Shown here one piece after another: positions 17,095 through 26,083 of a stretch of DNA of 64,000 bases. The position numbers were made by a program, and so were the translations under genes. Source of the DNA: Archaeoglobus sp. (GTDB lineage: Archaea; Halobacteriota; Archaeoglobi; Archaeoglobales; Archaeoglobaceae); NCBI GenBank assembly GCA_017656505.1, contig JACDNU010000003.1:1-64000 (forward strand), given 5' to 3'. Numbering within the stretch: the first letter of the stretch is position 1; each line of letters begins with the position of its first letter. The notes below the pieces were generated by a model that was not told where the DNA came from, made no database searches, and saw nothing but the letters and a program-made list of their open reading frames with translations.

Positions 17095-17820
17095 TCACTC
17101 GATTCTGTTTGATGTATTCCAAGTACTCCAAGTACCCCATCCGAGCATTCCCCTGCTTAGCATTTCAACGCTTCCCAGATTCGTGCCATCGAGCATGGTT
17201 GCACTTAAATTCCAGAGCTTGTATCTTTCTGCAATCTTTCTATCAACGTTAACAGCTATTGAAGAGCAGAGTTCGTTAAAAGCTGGCATCACTATCACGT
17301 TTGTCTTTCTTCCAAGATTGTCCCATTCACCGCTTAGCCATACTCTCTTCTTTATCCCTCCAACGTAATCTGAGATCATTACCGCCGGATGAATGTGGGC
17401 AAAAATGAGGAGTTTGGATTCAACTACTTTAGCAGACGGATTTGCATGCCCGTGGAAAAATCCGTAATTTTTGAACACGAATCCCGATGACGGCTCAATC
17501 CTAATTAGATCATCTAGTCCTCCGTCGTGGTTTCCTCTCACGAGAATTATATTTTCTTCGTCGATGCCAATCTCAAAAAGGCTGTTTTTGAAAAGTTCAA
17601 CCTCCTTTCTCTCTCTATTCCTCAAACCAATATCGTGCTTTAGATCTCCCAAAATTATAACCCCATCAGCCCTTTCCTTTTCAACGAGAGAGACAGCCTC
17701 TTCGATAACGCTCTTATCGGGAAAGTTAACTATGCCTAAGTGTAGATCGGCTATCACAATCCATCTCTCTCTTCCTTCAAGTAGCAGGGCAGGTTTGTCA
17801 GGGATTATCTTAAGCATCAT
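17095..17820 (-). CDS. Lhr-associated metallophosphoesterase
   Basis: A 241-residue calcineurin-like phosphoesterase with the ordered metal-binding motifs DLHLG (about 24-28), GDLKHD (58-63), GNHDGG (96-101) and GHANPS/HIHPA near the end. It belongs to the archaeal SbcD/Mre11-related group. The gene lies directly upstream of the Lhr helicase and is almost certainly cotranscribed. Substrate is unknown; a nuclease or nucleotide phosphodiesterase acting with Lhr is the usual inference. Confidence 0.87.
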   Translation of the reverse strand: MMLKIIPDKPALLLEGRERWIVIADLHLGIVNFPDKSVIEEAVSLVEKERADGVIILGDLKHDIGLRNRERKEVELFKNSLFEIGIDEENIILVRGNHDGGLDDLIRIEPSSGFVFKNYGFFHGHANPSAKVVESKLLIFAHIHPAVMISDYVGGIKKRVWLSGEWDNLGRKTNVIVMPAFNELCSSIAVNVDRKIAERYKLWNLSATMLDGTNLGSVEMLSRGMLGWGTWSTWNTSNRIE

Positions 17821-18003
17821 TTGAAGTTGGACTGGTGGTTAAAAATCTCTTTGGGTTTGATTGCTTGAAAGTTGTCTTTGATTTTGGCCTTTTGAGCTGT
17901 TGATTTTTGGGCTGATTTTTGATTTTAAGACCTTGAAACTTGTTCTGAATCAAAAGCTTGTTGAAGTCGCAAAAATTGTAAAAATCAACAAAAATCACTC
18001 AAG

Positions 18004-18318
18004 TCAGGACTTGATCATAATCAAAAGCATCTTAAATTTTGTAACCGCATGAATCGCGTGGGGTTCGTTTGCTGGCATAACGATTACTTCACCACTTTTC
18101 AGTCGGGTGGTTTTTCTTGAGATCTTAATATCAGCTTCCCCATCCAGACCATAAACTATGGCGTCGTAGGGGGCGGTGTGTTCACTTAAACCCTGGCCAA
18201 TGTCGAAAGCAAATAGTGTCACATTTCCAGCTTTTTTGTTTATTATCGTCCTGCTCACTATGGAACCTTCCTGATACTCAACCATATCTACTAATTTTTT
18301 AGATTCTTTTTCGCTCAT
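18004..18318 (-). CDS. Single cupin-domain protein
   Basis: A 104-residue cupin: motif 1-like GLSEHTAPYDAIVYGLDGEADI and motif 2-like LKSGEVIVMPANEPHAIHA, which together supply His residues for a metal site. Role unknown; such proteins are often small metal-binding enzymes or sensors. The ATG at 18318 is chosen because GGTGAG lies five bases upstream; a start at 18330 is less likely. Confidence 0.83.
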   Translation of the reverse strand: MSEKESKKLVDMVEYQEGSIVSRTIINKKAGNVTLFAFDIGQGLSEHTAPYDAIVYGLDGEADIKISRKTTRLKSGEVIVMPANEPHAIHAVTKFKMLLIMIKS

Positions 18319-18494
18319 GGATCTCACCATTTTATCCCCTATCTCTTAACCTTCTGCCTTACTTGTCTCATATAAAGGATATCCCTAAAATCTAATCCTG
18401 TGGTTCGATCCAAAGGAGACTGGAGACCATGTAAAAGGTTTATTAATGAAGCTTGGTGGTGTAAAATTATATTGAAGCCTGATTAGAAAGCCGA

Positions 18495-18944
18495 CTAGAA
18501 TATCTCCTCCCATAACCGCTTGAAATAAGGTTTAACATCCAGTCCAACGCCCTTTGCGTAAAGCAGGGCGATAACTTCAGCGGAGAGAAGTCCGGAAAAC
18601 TTCTCCTGCATTCTATTTATTTCCGCCACAACTTCTGGCTTGCTCTTCTCCAATTTCTCAGAAATTAGATCTACAAGCTCATCGAAAATGCTGAACTTGA
18701 ATATCCTTCTAATATCTGGCTTAAAATCCAGCGGAACCTCTACTTTTTTTAAGTCAAAGGTGGGTTCAAGCTTGCCCTCATTAAATGTAAGCAATCCGTT
18801 TTTTATCGCCTCTTCGACCACCTTTTTACTCAGGGAATGGGAGAACCATTTGAAGTCGAAGGAGAGAACATAAGTAAGATCAGATTTCGTCATTTTCCTT
18901 TTCCCCTTGCTTTTGAAGGCCGCTGCAATAATCTGGGAAAGCAT
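18495..18944 (-). CDS. DUF2240 family protein
   Basis: A 149-residue archaeal protein starting MLSQIIAAAFKSKGKRKMT with a helix-turn-helix-like N-terminal part (SDLTYVLSFDFKWFS...VVEEAIKNGLL) and a helical C terminus. The family is restricted to archaea and has no known function; the N terminus looks like a winged-helix fold, so DNA binding is possible but not shown. Confidence 0.75.
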   Translation of the reverse strand: MLSQIIAAAFKSKGKRKMTKSDLTYVLSFDFKWFSHSLSKKVVEEAIKNGLLTFNEGKLEPTFDLKKVEVPLDFKPDIRRIFKFSIFDELVDLISEKLEKSKPEVVAEINRMQEKFSGLLSAEVIALLYAKGVGLDVKPYFKRLWEEIF

Positions 18945-19002
18945 GGAGGCACTGCTTGGAGAGGGTTAAAAAATTTTAGCTTTGTTTAAATTGTGGTACA
19001 TG

Positions 19003-19776
19003 CTAAATTTGAATTTTTAGGCTTTCATAACTGAGCTTCCCCGCTCTTTCCGGGAATTTTAGCATGAATGTAATCTCTCCATGGGGGGGAGTTGTGTTCG
19101 GATACGAGAGAACGAGATCCTTTGCTTGGAAAGGTAGAATCTCGAAAACGTTCCCGAAAATGAAGTTCTCACTCGCGAGTTCGAAATTTTGAGTTCCGTT
19201 GTAGAGCACCTTTTCGACTATCACTTTTATGGTATTATTCTGCTTGTTCGTGAGATTAAAGTATAGGAGGATTCCTGGTTCCTTCTTTTCAAAGCTGTAG
19301 CTTACCGATGGTGAATGATGATGCTTCGGATCGTTGTGCACGTACTCCAATTTTCCTTTGCTCTCGTTTGATGTTTTATTGAAAACGAGTTTCTCGTATC
19401 GGAATATCTTGAGATTTATCCAGTTCAACGTTCCTCTTTTCTGCTCCCACGTTAGAACTATCGATTTATCGTTGTAATCAAGGTTGTAAACCAAAAAGTC
19501 CGAGGTATCTGTAATTACGTAGGATGGAAAAGAGTTAACGATTCCCTCTTCAAAGCCGTTATACCAAAGTTCTAAACCTTTAGCTGAAGTCACATGAATC
19601 GGCGTGAAATTCTTCTTTGTGGAGGTTTCCTTAACAACTTCCCCCTTATCTACTTTTTCTTGACCATTTTCGGTTTTCTTTGGAAGGATAGGGAGTTCAT
19701 TCTTTTTAAAAAACATCAGGTAACCTGAGGCGAAAACAATGGCGAGGATTACGAAGAGGACTATAAGCTTCTTCAT
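19003..19776 (-). CDS. Signal-anchored hypothetical protein
   Basis: A 257-residue protein with one N-terminal hydrophobic helix (LIVLFVILAIVFASGYLMFF), a Lys/Glu linker, and a beta-rich extracytoplasmic region containing several NxT/NxS sites (for example NKTSNES, NLTNKQNNT). It is probably a membrane-anchored, possibly glycosylated surface protein. No family is recognised; flanking genes give no functional hint. Confidence 0.65.
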   Translation of the reverse strand: MKKLIVLFVILAIVFASGYLMFFKKNELPILPKKTENGQEKVDKGEVVKETSTKKNFTPIHVTSAKGLELWYNGFEEGIVNSFPSYVITDTSDFLVYNLDYNDKSIVLTWEQKRGTLNWINLKIFRYEKLVFNKTSNESKGKLEYVHNDPKHHHSPSVSYSFEKKEPGILLYFNLTNKQNNTIKVIVEKVLYNGTQNFELASENFIFGNVFEILPFQAKDLVLSYPNTTPPHGEITFMLKFPERAGKLSYESLKIQI

Positions 19777-19899
19777 CAGAAGCTTTTGGTTTTGTTTTAT
19801 ATTTTAAAATTGTTAAAAGTCAATGATGATGTATATTGAAATTTTTTTGGAATAGATAGGGTCCGATAGAATTTTGCTTACAAGCGACATTAACCTACA

Positions 19900-20247
19900 C
19901 TAACTCTTATTAATCCTTCCACTGCCGAAAAGACTCTGATATGCCTCATTTGCGATTGTGGTTGTGATGCTAACAGCTCTGGCTATTTTATCCATGGACG
20001 CATCATAATCGACTGGATTAACGCTGGAAACTAAATCGAGTACCTCTCCAAACCTTAGATCTCTGGTTGAATTTAGAGCGATTCCAATCTCACTTTCTAG
20101 GGCATGAAAATAGTTTTCGAGCATTTTTAGGGCACCTTCAAGCTCTTGATCTTGAAATTCATCCAGTGCAGCAAGCAATTTGGAAGCCACAATAAGTTCT
20201 GATTTTATTCTTTCCGAATGTTTCAGCAAGCTAACATCCCTATACAT
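19900..20247 (-). CDS. Helical hypothetical protein
   Basis: A 115-residue, mostly helical, soluble protein (ERIKSELIVASKLLAALDEFQDQ; EGALKMLENYFHALESEI; ASMDKIARAVSITTTIANEAY). The start lies about 50 bases from the divergent nep1 gene. Not recognised. The pattern resembles a four-helix bundle. Confidence 0.6.
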   Translation of the reverse strand: MYRDVSLLKHSERIKSELIVASKLLAALDEFQDQELEGALKMLENYFHALESEIGIALNSTRDLRFGEVLDLVSSVNPVDYDASMDKIARAVSITTTIANEAYQSLFGSGRINKS

Positions 20248-20296
20248 GTATCCACTGGGACAAATTCTTATTTAAAGGTTCTTTGAAGTTTATGTT

Positions 20297-21007
20297 ATGA
20301 ATGTTATGAGTGAAATACTCAGCAAAGTGACCTTCATATTCCTTGAAGCATCGCTGGAACTCGTGCCGGAAAGCATGAGGAATCATCCTGCCATTCTGAA
20401 GGATGCGGAGAGAAGGAAAAAAGATCCGGCAAAGATTCTCCTAGACGATTCAAAGCATCATTCGGCCATGAAAAACTTCGAAAATCGCACAAAGAGAGGT
20501 AGGCCGGACATAATCCATATGTGCTTACTCTCTATTTTCGATTCTCCTCTGGGAGAGCACTCTGATGTTTTTGTACACACAATCGACGGGAAGATAATCA
20601 GATTCTCGAAGGGATTGCGGTTGCCTAGAAATTACAATAGATTCGTTGGTTTGATGGAGCAGCTTTTAGCAGAAAAAAGGATAGAGAGCTCTGGAAGAAT
20701 TCTTATTAAAATTGAAGATCTCTACCTAGATGAGCTGCTAACCGAAATCGATCCATCAGATACTATTCTGCTAACAGAAAATGGTGATCTGGCAGGAGAA
20801 GAGGTCTGGAGCTCTCTCAAATCACCGGCAATCCTCATCGGAGCTTTTCCCCATGGAGATTTCGACGACAAATTGATTAAGATTCTCAAAAAATTCAATC
20901 CCAAATTCGTTTCTCTCGGGAGAAGAAGCTTTACGTCCTTGTATGTAACGAACAAAGTTATATGTCTTCTTGAAAGATTTTCAGGAATTGTGGGAGGGAT
21001 AGTATAA
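20297..21007 (+). CDS. nep1: 16S rRNA pseudouridine N1-methyltransferase Nep1
   Basis: A SPOUT methyltransferase that methylates N1 of a pseudouridine in helix 35 of 16S rRNA during small-subunit assembly. Family segments: LVPESMRNHPAILKDAERR, ILLDDSKHHSAMKNF, RGRPDIIHMCLLSIFDSPL, IGAFPHGDF (the SPOUT knot) and SLGRRSFTSLYVTNKVI. At 236 residues it matches Nep1. It is followed by thiL after 10 bases, so the two are coupled. Confidence 0.93.
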   Translation: MNVMSEILSKVTFIFLEASLELVPESMRNHPAILKDAERRKKDPAKILLDDSKHHSAMKNFENRTKRGRPDIIHMCLLSIFDSPLGEHSDVFVHTIDGKIIRFSKGLRLPRNYNRFVGLMEQLLAEKRIESSGRILIKIEDLYLDELLTEIDPSDTILLTENGDLAGEEVWSSLKSPAILIGAFPHGDFDDKLIKILKKFNPKFVSLGRRSFTSLYVTNKVICLLERFSGIVGGIV

Positions 21008-21017
21008 GGGGGATAGT

Positions 21018-21932
21018 ATGAAGGAATTCGAGTTCATCGAAATAGCATCTAAAATTTTCAGAAAAAAAAAGGCAGAAGTTATCGCGGGAGCCGGTGATGA
21101 TGACTGTGCCGTTATAAAATTAGGCGAGAAATTCCTCCTTCTCACAACCGACTCTCTTCATGAAAAGGCTGATTTTCCGCCAGCTATGCTTCCAGCTGAG
21201 ATGGGACACATGGCGATTGCTGTAAATCTGAGCGATTTGGCTGGAAGCGGAGCAAAGCCTGAATATTTCCTCTTCACGATAAGTCTGAGGGAGGGGATTG
21301 ACGAGGAATTTTTCAGCCAAGTTCTCAAGGGCATAAAAGAGGTCGCTGACAGATACAATGTTGATGTTGTTGGTGGAGACATCGATTTTGGCGATGAACT
21401 TTACATCTCAGGCTTTGCAGCTGGATTTGCGGAAAAATTTGTTTTACAGGCGGGAGCTAAACCTGGAGACAGGGTCTGGATTACAGGCACGACTGGAAAA
21501 GCTCAGTTAGCCCTCGAAATGCTTTTGTCCGGTAATGAAAGGAAGGAGGTTCCATTCATTCAAAATCTTCTAACTCCTGAGGCGAAGGTTGAAGAGGGGC
21601 TGAAAGCTTCAGCCTTTGCAAATTCGATGACGGACATAAGTGATAGTTTGGCGATCTCTCTCAATTTGATCGCAAAGAAGAGCAGAGTTAGAATAGAAAT
21701 CTCAGAGGATCTTCTCGATCTCTCCGAGCTTACTGCATTCGTAGATTACGAAAAAGCCCTTGAACTCTTCCTCTACGGCGGTGGAGACTTCGAGCTGGTT
21801 TTCACAGCTGGAAATGAGGGATTGGAGGTAGGAGCGGAGATAGGGAAAGTTGAAGAAGGTGATGGAGTAATCCTGAAAAGAAAAACCGGTGAAAGGGCAA
21901 AGATTCACTTCAGAGGTTATAGCCATTTTTAG
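21018..21932 (+). CDS. thiL: Thiamine-monophosphate kinase
   Basis: ATP-dependent conversion of thiamine phosphate to thiamine diphosphate. The 304-residue protein has the PurM/ThiL fold with GAGDDDCAVIKLG, LLLTTDSLHEKADFP, GHMAIAVNLSDLAGSGA, VVGGDIDFGDELYISGFAAG and LYGGGDFELVFTAG motifs. The GGGGGAT ribosome-site-like stretch precedes the ATG and partly overlaps the end of nep1's spacer. Confidence 0.94.
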   Translation: MKEFEFIEIASKIFRKKKAEVIAGAGDDDCAVIKLGEKFLLLTTDSLHEKADFPPAMLPAEMGHMAIAVNLSDLAGSGAKPEYFLFTISLREGIDEEFFSQVLKGIKEVADRYNVDVVGGDIDFGDELYISGFAAGFAEKFVLQAGAKPGDRVWITGTTGKAQLALEMLLSGNERKEVPFIQNLLTPEAKVEEGLKASAFANSMTDISDSLAISLNLIAKKSRVRIEISEDLLDLSELTAFVDYEKALELFLYGGGDFELVFTAGNEGLEVGAEIGKVEEGDGVILKRKTGERAKIHFRGYSHF

Positions 21933-21973
21933 TTCGAGTTTATCGATCCAAATTTAATTTTCGCCCTGTATAC

Positions 21974-22657
21974 CTAACCCTCAACGATCGTGCCTATATT
22001 CGTAACATCCCCCTTAACAGCTTTTAGAATGTTCTCAGGCGTGCCGAGGAATATGATGGTCTTTATTCTGCTTCGCTGGATTATTTTAGCCGCTAAAAGA
22101 TCGACAACGTTGCTGCTTCCTGCCTTGGTTTCTCCCTTGGCCACTATTTCCGTTAGCTCCTCAAAGCTTAGCTTTTCAAATCTTTTTGCATTCTCGTCTT
22201 TTTTTGGGTCTGCTGAGTAAACTCCATTGACGGATGTTGCATTGAGCAGCAGATCAGCTTTTACAAACTCTGCAAGCAATGCTGCTGTTGCATCCGTCGT
22301 ATGCCCAGGAAATGTGCCCCCCATAACCACAATCGGATGGGTTAGAGATAACTCGTAAGCCGCTCTGAAATCTTCGGGAATGATCTTTGGAGAATTCTTC
22401 AAGGCAAAGTTCAGAAGCATTGCGTTTACTCTTGTAACTTCTATGCCGATGTAATCGCTGTAGGTTTCGTCCGCCCCTACAGTCCTCGCAACGTTGATGT
22501 ATTCCCTAGCAATCTTCCCACCTCCAACCACCACAAAGACTGAATGTTTCTCAGAAAGCCTGTTTATTGCCTCTGCAAACTCTTTTATTCTTTCTGCCAT
22601 CTCTTCAAATCCACCGCCAAGCAAAACAGATCCTCCAAGCGAGAGAACAATTTTCAT
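21974..22657 (-). CDS. pyrH: UMP kinase
   Basis: Phosphorylates UMP to UDP. A 227-residue amino-acid-kinase fold protein with MKIVLSLGGSVLLGGG, VVVGGGKIAREYINVAR, GIEVTRVNAMLL, VMGGTFPGHTTDATAALLAE and NATSVNGVYSADPK. The ATG at 22657 gives the conserved N terminus; a longer frame to 22702 adds an acidic, non-family extension. It is divergent from the unknown gene at 22740. Confidence 0.92.
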   Translation of the reverse strand: MKIVLSLGGSVLLGGGFEEMAERIKEFAEAINRLSEKHSVFVVVGGGKIAREYINVARTVGADETYSDYIGIEVTRVNAMLLNFALKNSPKIIPEDFRAAYELSLTHPIVVMGGTFPGHTTDATAALLAEFVKADLLLNATSVNGVYSADPKKDENAKRFEKLSFEELTEIVAKGETKAGSSNVVDLLAAKIIQRSRIKTIIFLGTPENILKAVKGDVTNIGTIVEG

Positions 22658-22706
22658 CCAGCTTTCCTCGCTCTCTTGAATTAAATCTTTTTCGCCTACC
22701 AAAAGT

Positions 22707-22714
22707 CTTATATA
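22707..22714 (+). promoter_or_regulatory. TATA box before the unknown gene at 22740
   Basis: CTTATATA lies about 26-33 bases before the GTG start at 22740, which predicts a leaderless transcript. Confidence 0.4.
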
Positions 22715-22739
22715 TCATAATTTATCATGATCATTCGAG

Positions 22740-23222
22740 GTGGTAAAATCGTACGAGATCGTGTTTGAGGATATTTCAGAGACAAAACCAGCAGAAATTC
22801 TCGCAAGATCGTTTTACAGAGAGGGTAAGGAATGCAAAATCGACATTAAAAGAGAATCTGGCAAGGTTGTTATTCGAGTTAGAATTAGCGGAAAGAATGG
22901 AAACGGAAATGGAAAAAGATTCAAGAAAATAATCATCTCGAGGGAGCGAATTTCTGAGTGTGGTGAGGACACTGCTATCATCCTAGACTACCCAGGAAAA
23001 AGGTTCCACAAACTTGGAAAGAACGTGTGGTGCATTAATGCATCGAAAATTGCTGAAAAGTTTTCTTGCAGCAGAGAATTCCCCCTCCTTGGAGCGATTG
23101 CAAGAACAGGTTTGATTTCCTTGCATTCGCTAATTCTGGAAATTTACAACGATTATGATAAGATGGAAGCCCATAAAAGGGCGTTAGCAGTGAGAAGAGG
23201 TTTTGAAGGGTTGAGAGTATAA
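22740..23222 (+). CDS. Uncharacterised alpha/beta protein
   Basis: A 160-residue protein with GTG start directly at the predicted transcription start. The first half is beta-rich and basic (YEIVFEDISETKPAEILARSF; KVVIRVRISGKNGNGNG), and the second half holds two cysteines (WCINASK, FSCSREF) and a helical C terminus. Convergent with the saccharopine dehydrogenase-like gene. I do not recognise the family. Confidence 0.65.
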   Translation: MVKSYEIVFEDISETKPAEILARSFYREGKECKIDIKRESGKVVIRVRISGKNGNGNGKRFKKIIISRERISECGEDTAIILDYPGKRFHKLGKNVWCINASKIAEKFSCSREFPLLGAIARTGLISLHSLILEIYNDYDKMEAHKRALAVRRGFEGLRV

Positions 23223-23225
23223 GTC

Positions 23226-24305
23226 TTAGAACGATTTAATCTCCTTCCAGCCTTCTTCGTAGGTGTAGAATTTTATCTTCCTTTTTATAACCTCATTCAG
23301 AAAATCTTTGGAATCCAAAATTCCCTCCGGAGGAAAAACTCCATTTTCAAATTCATCAGATGCAAGCATTTGAGCGCATATAGATGCAGAGTACCCTGTT
23401 AGTCTACACATCCTATCGATTGCAGCATACACAAAACTTCTACCTTCCTCATCCTTTACCTCAACCCTTATCACGCTCTTCTTTATACCTCCTGTTCTGA
23501 ATATGCCTTCAATTCTGTGGATAGTCTTTGAAAGTTTCTCCTTCCTGTAGTTCGTCGAGGTGAAACCCAGTTTAACGAAAAGCTTTATCAATGAATTCTG
23601 CCCTTCTGGAACGAGGGCCCCCCTAAGTATTGCATTTTTGACCTGAATGTACTTCGGAATTGTGATCGGCTCTGGGTGACCACAAACAACGGTTTTAACT
23701 TTACCAATTTCAGGGAAATCATTCGTCTTTTCCATACTTCCCGCTTCAACTTCAGCAATCCTGCCATTAAGGAACTGTGGAACCTTTCCCGTTAACGCAT
23801 GGAAGACGTGCATAACCACAGCCAATCCTTCTGAATCTGCTGCTGAGCCAACCCAGTCCATCTCTACACTCTCAATTTCATATTTCTCACCGCAATACTT
23901 AACAAGCATGTTAGATATACCAGGAGTCCATCCGCAACCTATTACGGCTGTAACACCTTTTTCTTTGGCTTTCTCATTCAGCTCAAGCTGTTTTTGGGTG
24001 GCATCGTAGTCATCGCATATATCAACGAAATCAATTCCGGCATCTATCGCCACCTTAAGGCAGAGTTCTCCGAATGCATAGAAAGGCCCTATGGCGCTTG
24101 CAACAGCATCGTAATTTCCCTTTCTCAGCTCGTCGGATGCATTCGAAGCTAAAACGTTAAATTTTGAAGTCTCAACTCCAAACTTTCTTGAAATTGCGTT
24201 TAACCTCTCCTGATTTATATCGAGGGCGACAACCTCAGCCTTATTAACCAAATCCTCGATAATCCCTGCCCCCATATCTCCTGCACCAAGAACAGCAATC
24301 CTCAT
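23226..24305 (-). CDS. Saccharopine dehydrogenase-like oxidoreductase
   Basis: A 359-residue protein with an N-terminal Rossmann fold (VLGAGDMGAGIIEDL, then LDINQERLNAISRKFG) and the saccharopine dehydrogenase-type C terminus (GCGWTPGISNMLVKYCG; SAADSEGLAVVMHVFHALTG). It likely oxidises or reduces an amino-acid-derived substrate with NAD(P). The substrate is unknown; archaeal members do not necessarily make lysine. Upstream lie NAD kinase and FBPase/IMPase on the same strand. Confidence 0.85.
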   Translation of the reverse strand: MRIAVLGAGDMGAGIIEDLVNKAEVVALDINQERLNAISRKFGVETSKFNVLASNASDELRKGNYDAVASAIGPFYAFGELCLKVAIDAGIDFVDICDDYDATQKQLELNEKAKEKGVTAVIGCGWTPGISNMLVKYCGEKYEIESVEMDWVGSAADSEGLAVVMHVFHALTGKVPQFLNGRIAEVEAGSMEKTNDFPEIGKVKTVVCGHPEPITIPKYIQVKNAILRGALVPEGQNSLIKLFVKLGFTSTNYRKEKLSKTIHRIEGIFRTGGIKKSVIRVEVKDEEGRSFVYAAIDRMCRLTGYSASICAQMLASDEFENGVFPPEGILDSKDFLNEVIKRKIKFYTYEEGWKEIKSF

Positions 24306-24361
24306 AGGATTGATTAGTAAATTTAAATTATTAATTATTTTCTAGAAGTTTCGAGAATTCG

Positions 24362-25144
24362 CTAGCTGATCTTCTTCAGCCTGTCTGCGATTCTGCCTAT
24401 TCTGTTAACCGGGCTCTCGAAGAAAATCGCCGGATACTTCGATTCCACCACCTCAATCTTGTCGCCCGGAAAAACCTCCTTTGTTTTCTGGCCATCGGCC
24501 ACTGCCAAAGCCTTTCTCTCGGGGTGGAGTTCGATTCTGATTCTGCTCTTTCTGTTAACAATCCATGGCTTCCATCCGAGCTTGAATGGGGCTATTGGAG
24601 TGATCAGAATGGAAGGGAGGTAGGGATCGACTATTGGGCCACCGGTGGAAAGAGCATAGGCTGTTGATCCGATTGGGGTGGAAAATAGCATCCCATCCGC
24701 TCTCATGTCCTCGATCTCAACTTCGTTGACAAAAATCTTCATGCCTATGAGCCTTGCAGGCTCGGAAGTGAGAATTGCTATCTCGTTTAATGCTGTGTGA
24801 ATCCTCTCATCATTCACAAAGCAATCGAGCCTCATGAACTTTTCTGTCTTTACTTTTCCGTCAAGAACCTTTTCAAGCCTCTCCTTGAAGTTCTCAGGCT
24901 CTGCGTGTGTAAGGATTCCTATTCTACCCCTGTTTATGCCGAAAATAGGGGGACATGTCTCGATGTCTTGTAGAATTTGCAGAATCGTTCCATCTCCGCC
25001 AACACTGACTATGAAATCGTACTTCTCCAGTTCGGAGGATGGAAGATGGAACTGCTCCACTTCTATGCCCCTTTCTTCAAGAAATGCGGAGACCTTTCTC
25101 GCAAGGCCCAAGGAGTCGTACTTGTAAACAACTCCAACTTTCAT
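24362..25144 (-). CDS. nadK: NAD kinase
   Basis: Makes NADP from NAD. A 260-residue protein with VSVGGDGTILQILQ (GGDG motif), INRGRIGILTHAEPENF, and STPIGSTAYALSTGGPIVDPYL, the three family signatures. The ATG at 25144 is preferred because the protein then starts MKVGVVYKYD like A. fulgidus NAD kinase; an upstream in-frame start at 25177 adds 11 residues. It is immediately downstream of the FBPase/IMPase gene, as in A. fulgidus (AF2373 and AF2372). Confidence 0.93.
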   Translation of the reverse strand: MKVGVVYKYDSLGLARKVSAFLEERGIEVEQFHLPSSELEKYDFIVSVGGDGTILQILQDIETCPPIFGINRGRIGILTHAEPENFKERLEKVLDGKVKTEKFMRLDCFVNDERIHTALNEIAILTSEPARLIGMKIFVNEVEIEDMRADGMLFSTPIGSTAYALSTGGPIVDPYLPSILITPIAPFKLGWKPWIVNRKSRIRIELHPERKALAVADGQKTKEVFPGDKIEVVESKYPAIFFESPVNRIGRIADRLKKIS

Positions 25145-25227
25145 GATTTTTCCGATCCCTTCACATTCGGCGATCATTTCGTTACCTCTTCGGCGAATTT
25201 TTAGTTTAACTTTAGTTTAACTTCTTA

Positions 25228-26007
25228 CTAGCCCAATACTTTTTTAATTTTGTCATGGAGGATTGAATTCGCCACTATGAGCGTTAGTCTTTCATCCATT
25301 GCGAATCTCTTTTCCTCTAGCGGTCTACCGTTTAAGTCGGTGGCCTTTGCTCCAGCGTTTGTTGATATAAGAAGCCCTGCCGCAACATCGTAAATTCTTA
25401 GAAAACCCCTGTTTTTATAAGATCTAATGTCAACGAAAGCATCAACGCTGCCATCAGCAACAAAACATAGCTCTAAGGCAGCACTTCCGAATATCCTAAC
25501 CCTTTTGAAGCCGTAATCTTTTTTGGGGTAGTAGAATATGGCATTGCAGTAAATATTTTCCTCTTCTGAGACCGAAATCTTTTTTCCGTCCCTGAAAGAT
25601 TCTCCACCTCTCCAGCCACCGTGGGAGTAGTATTCGGTATCGGTTGCAAGATTTGCTACGTATCCAAAAAAAGCGTCCCCAAGCCTTTCTGAAGTGGAAA
25701 AGCAAAGGGATACGGAGTAGATCGGTATGTTCTTTGAAGCATTAAAGGTTCCGTCTATTGGATCGAGAGCGACATAGATATCTCCATCCCCCACAACTCC
25801 GGATTCCTCTGTAACTATCTTGAAATCATACTCCTTTAGAATTCCTAAAGCAACGTCCTCGGCAACCCGATCGACTTTTTTGGTAGGAGTGCCATCCTCC
25901 CCAATTCCAACTTCTTGTCCGAGTTCAGGACGAGATAGACTTCCTATTGCTTTTTCCACTTCTTCCTTGATACTTCTGCATAACTCGAGAAGCTCTAGGT
26001 GTTTCAT
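25228..26007 (-). CDS. Fructose-1,6-bisphosphatase / inositol monophosphatase (class IV)
   Basis: A 259-residue member of the IMPase fold that in archaea acts on both fructose 1,6-bisphosphate and inositol 1-phosphate. Metal-binding signatures: VTEESG (Glu-Glu), ALDPIDGTFN (Asp-Pro-Ile-Asp-Gly-Thr) and RIYDVAAGLLI. The order with NAD kinase matches A. fulgidus AF2372-AF2373. It could supply fructose 6-phosphate for a RuBisCO-linked cycle or inositol for di-myo-inositol phosphate, a thermoprotectant. Confidence 0.92.
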   Translation of the reverse strand: MKHLELLELCRSIKEEVEKAIGSLSRPELGQEVGIGEDGTPTKKVDRVAEDVALGILKEYDFKIVTEESGVVGDGDIYVALDPIDGTFNASKNIPIYSVSLCFSTSERLGDAFFGYVANLATDTEYYSHGGWRGGESFRDGKKISVSEEENIYCNAIFYYPKKDYGFKRVRIFGSAALELCFVADGSVDAFVDIRSYKNRGFLRIYDVAAGLLISTNAGAKATDLNGRPLEEKRFAMDERLTLIVANSILHDKIKKVLG

Positions 26008-26083
26008 CAGCCTGAGTGGAAAAGTTGTGTAAAAAAAGTTTGTTAAATTTAAAATTTTAAAATCTAAAATTTAAATTAAAAGT

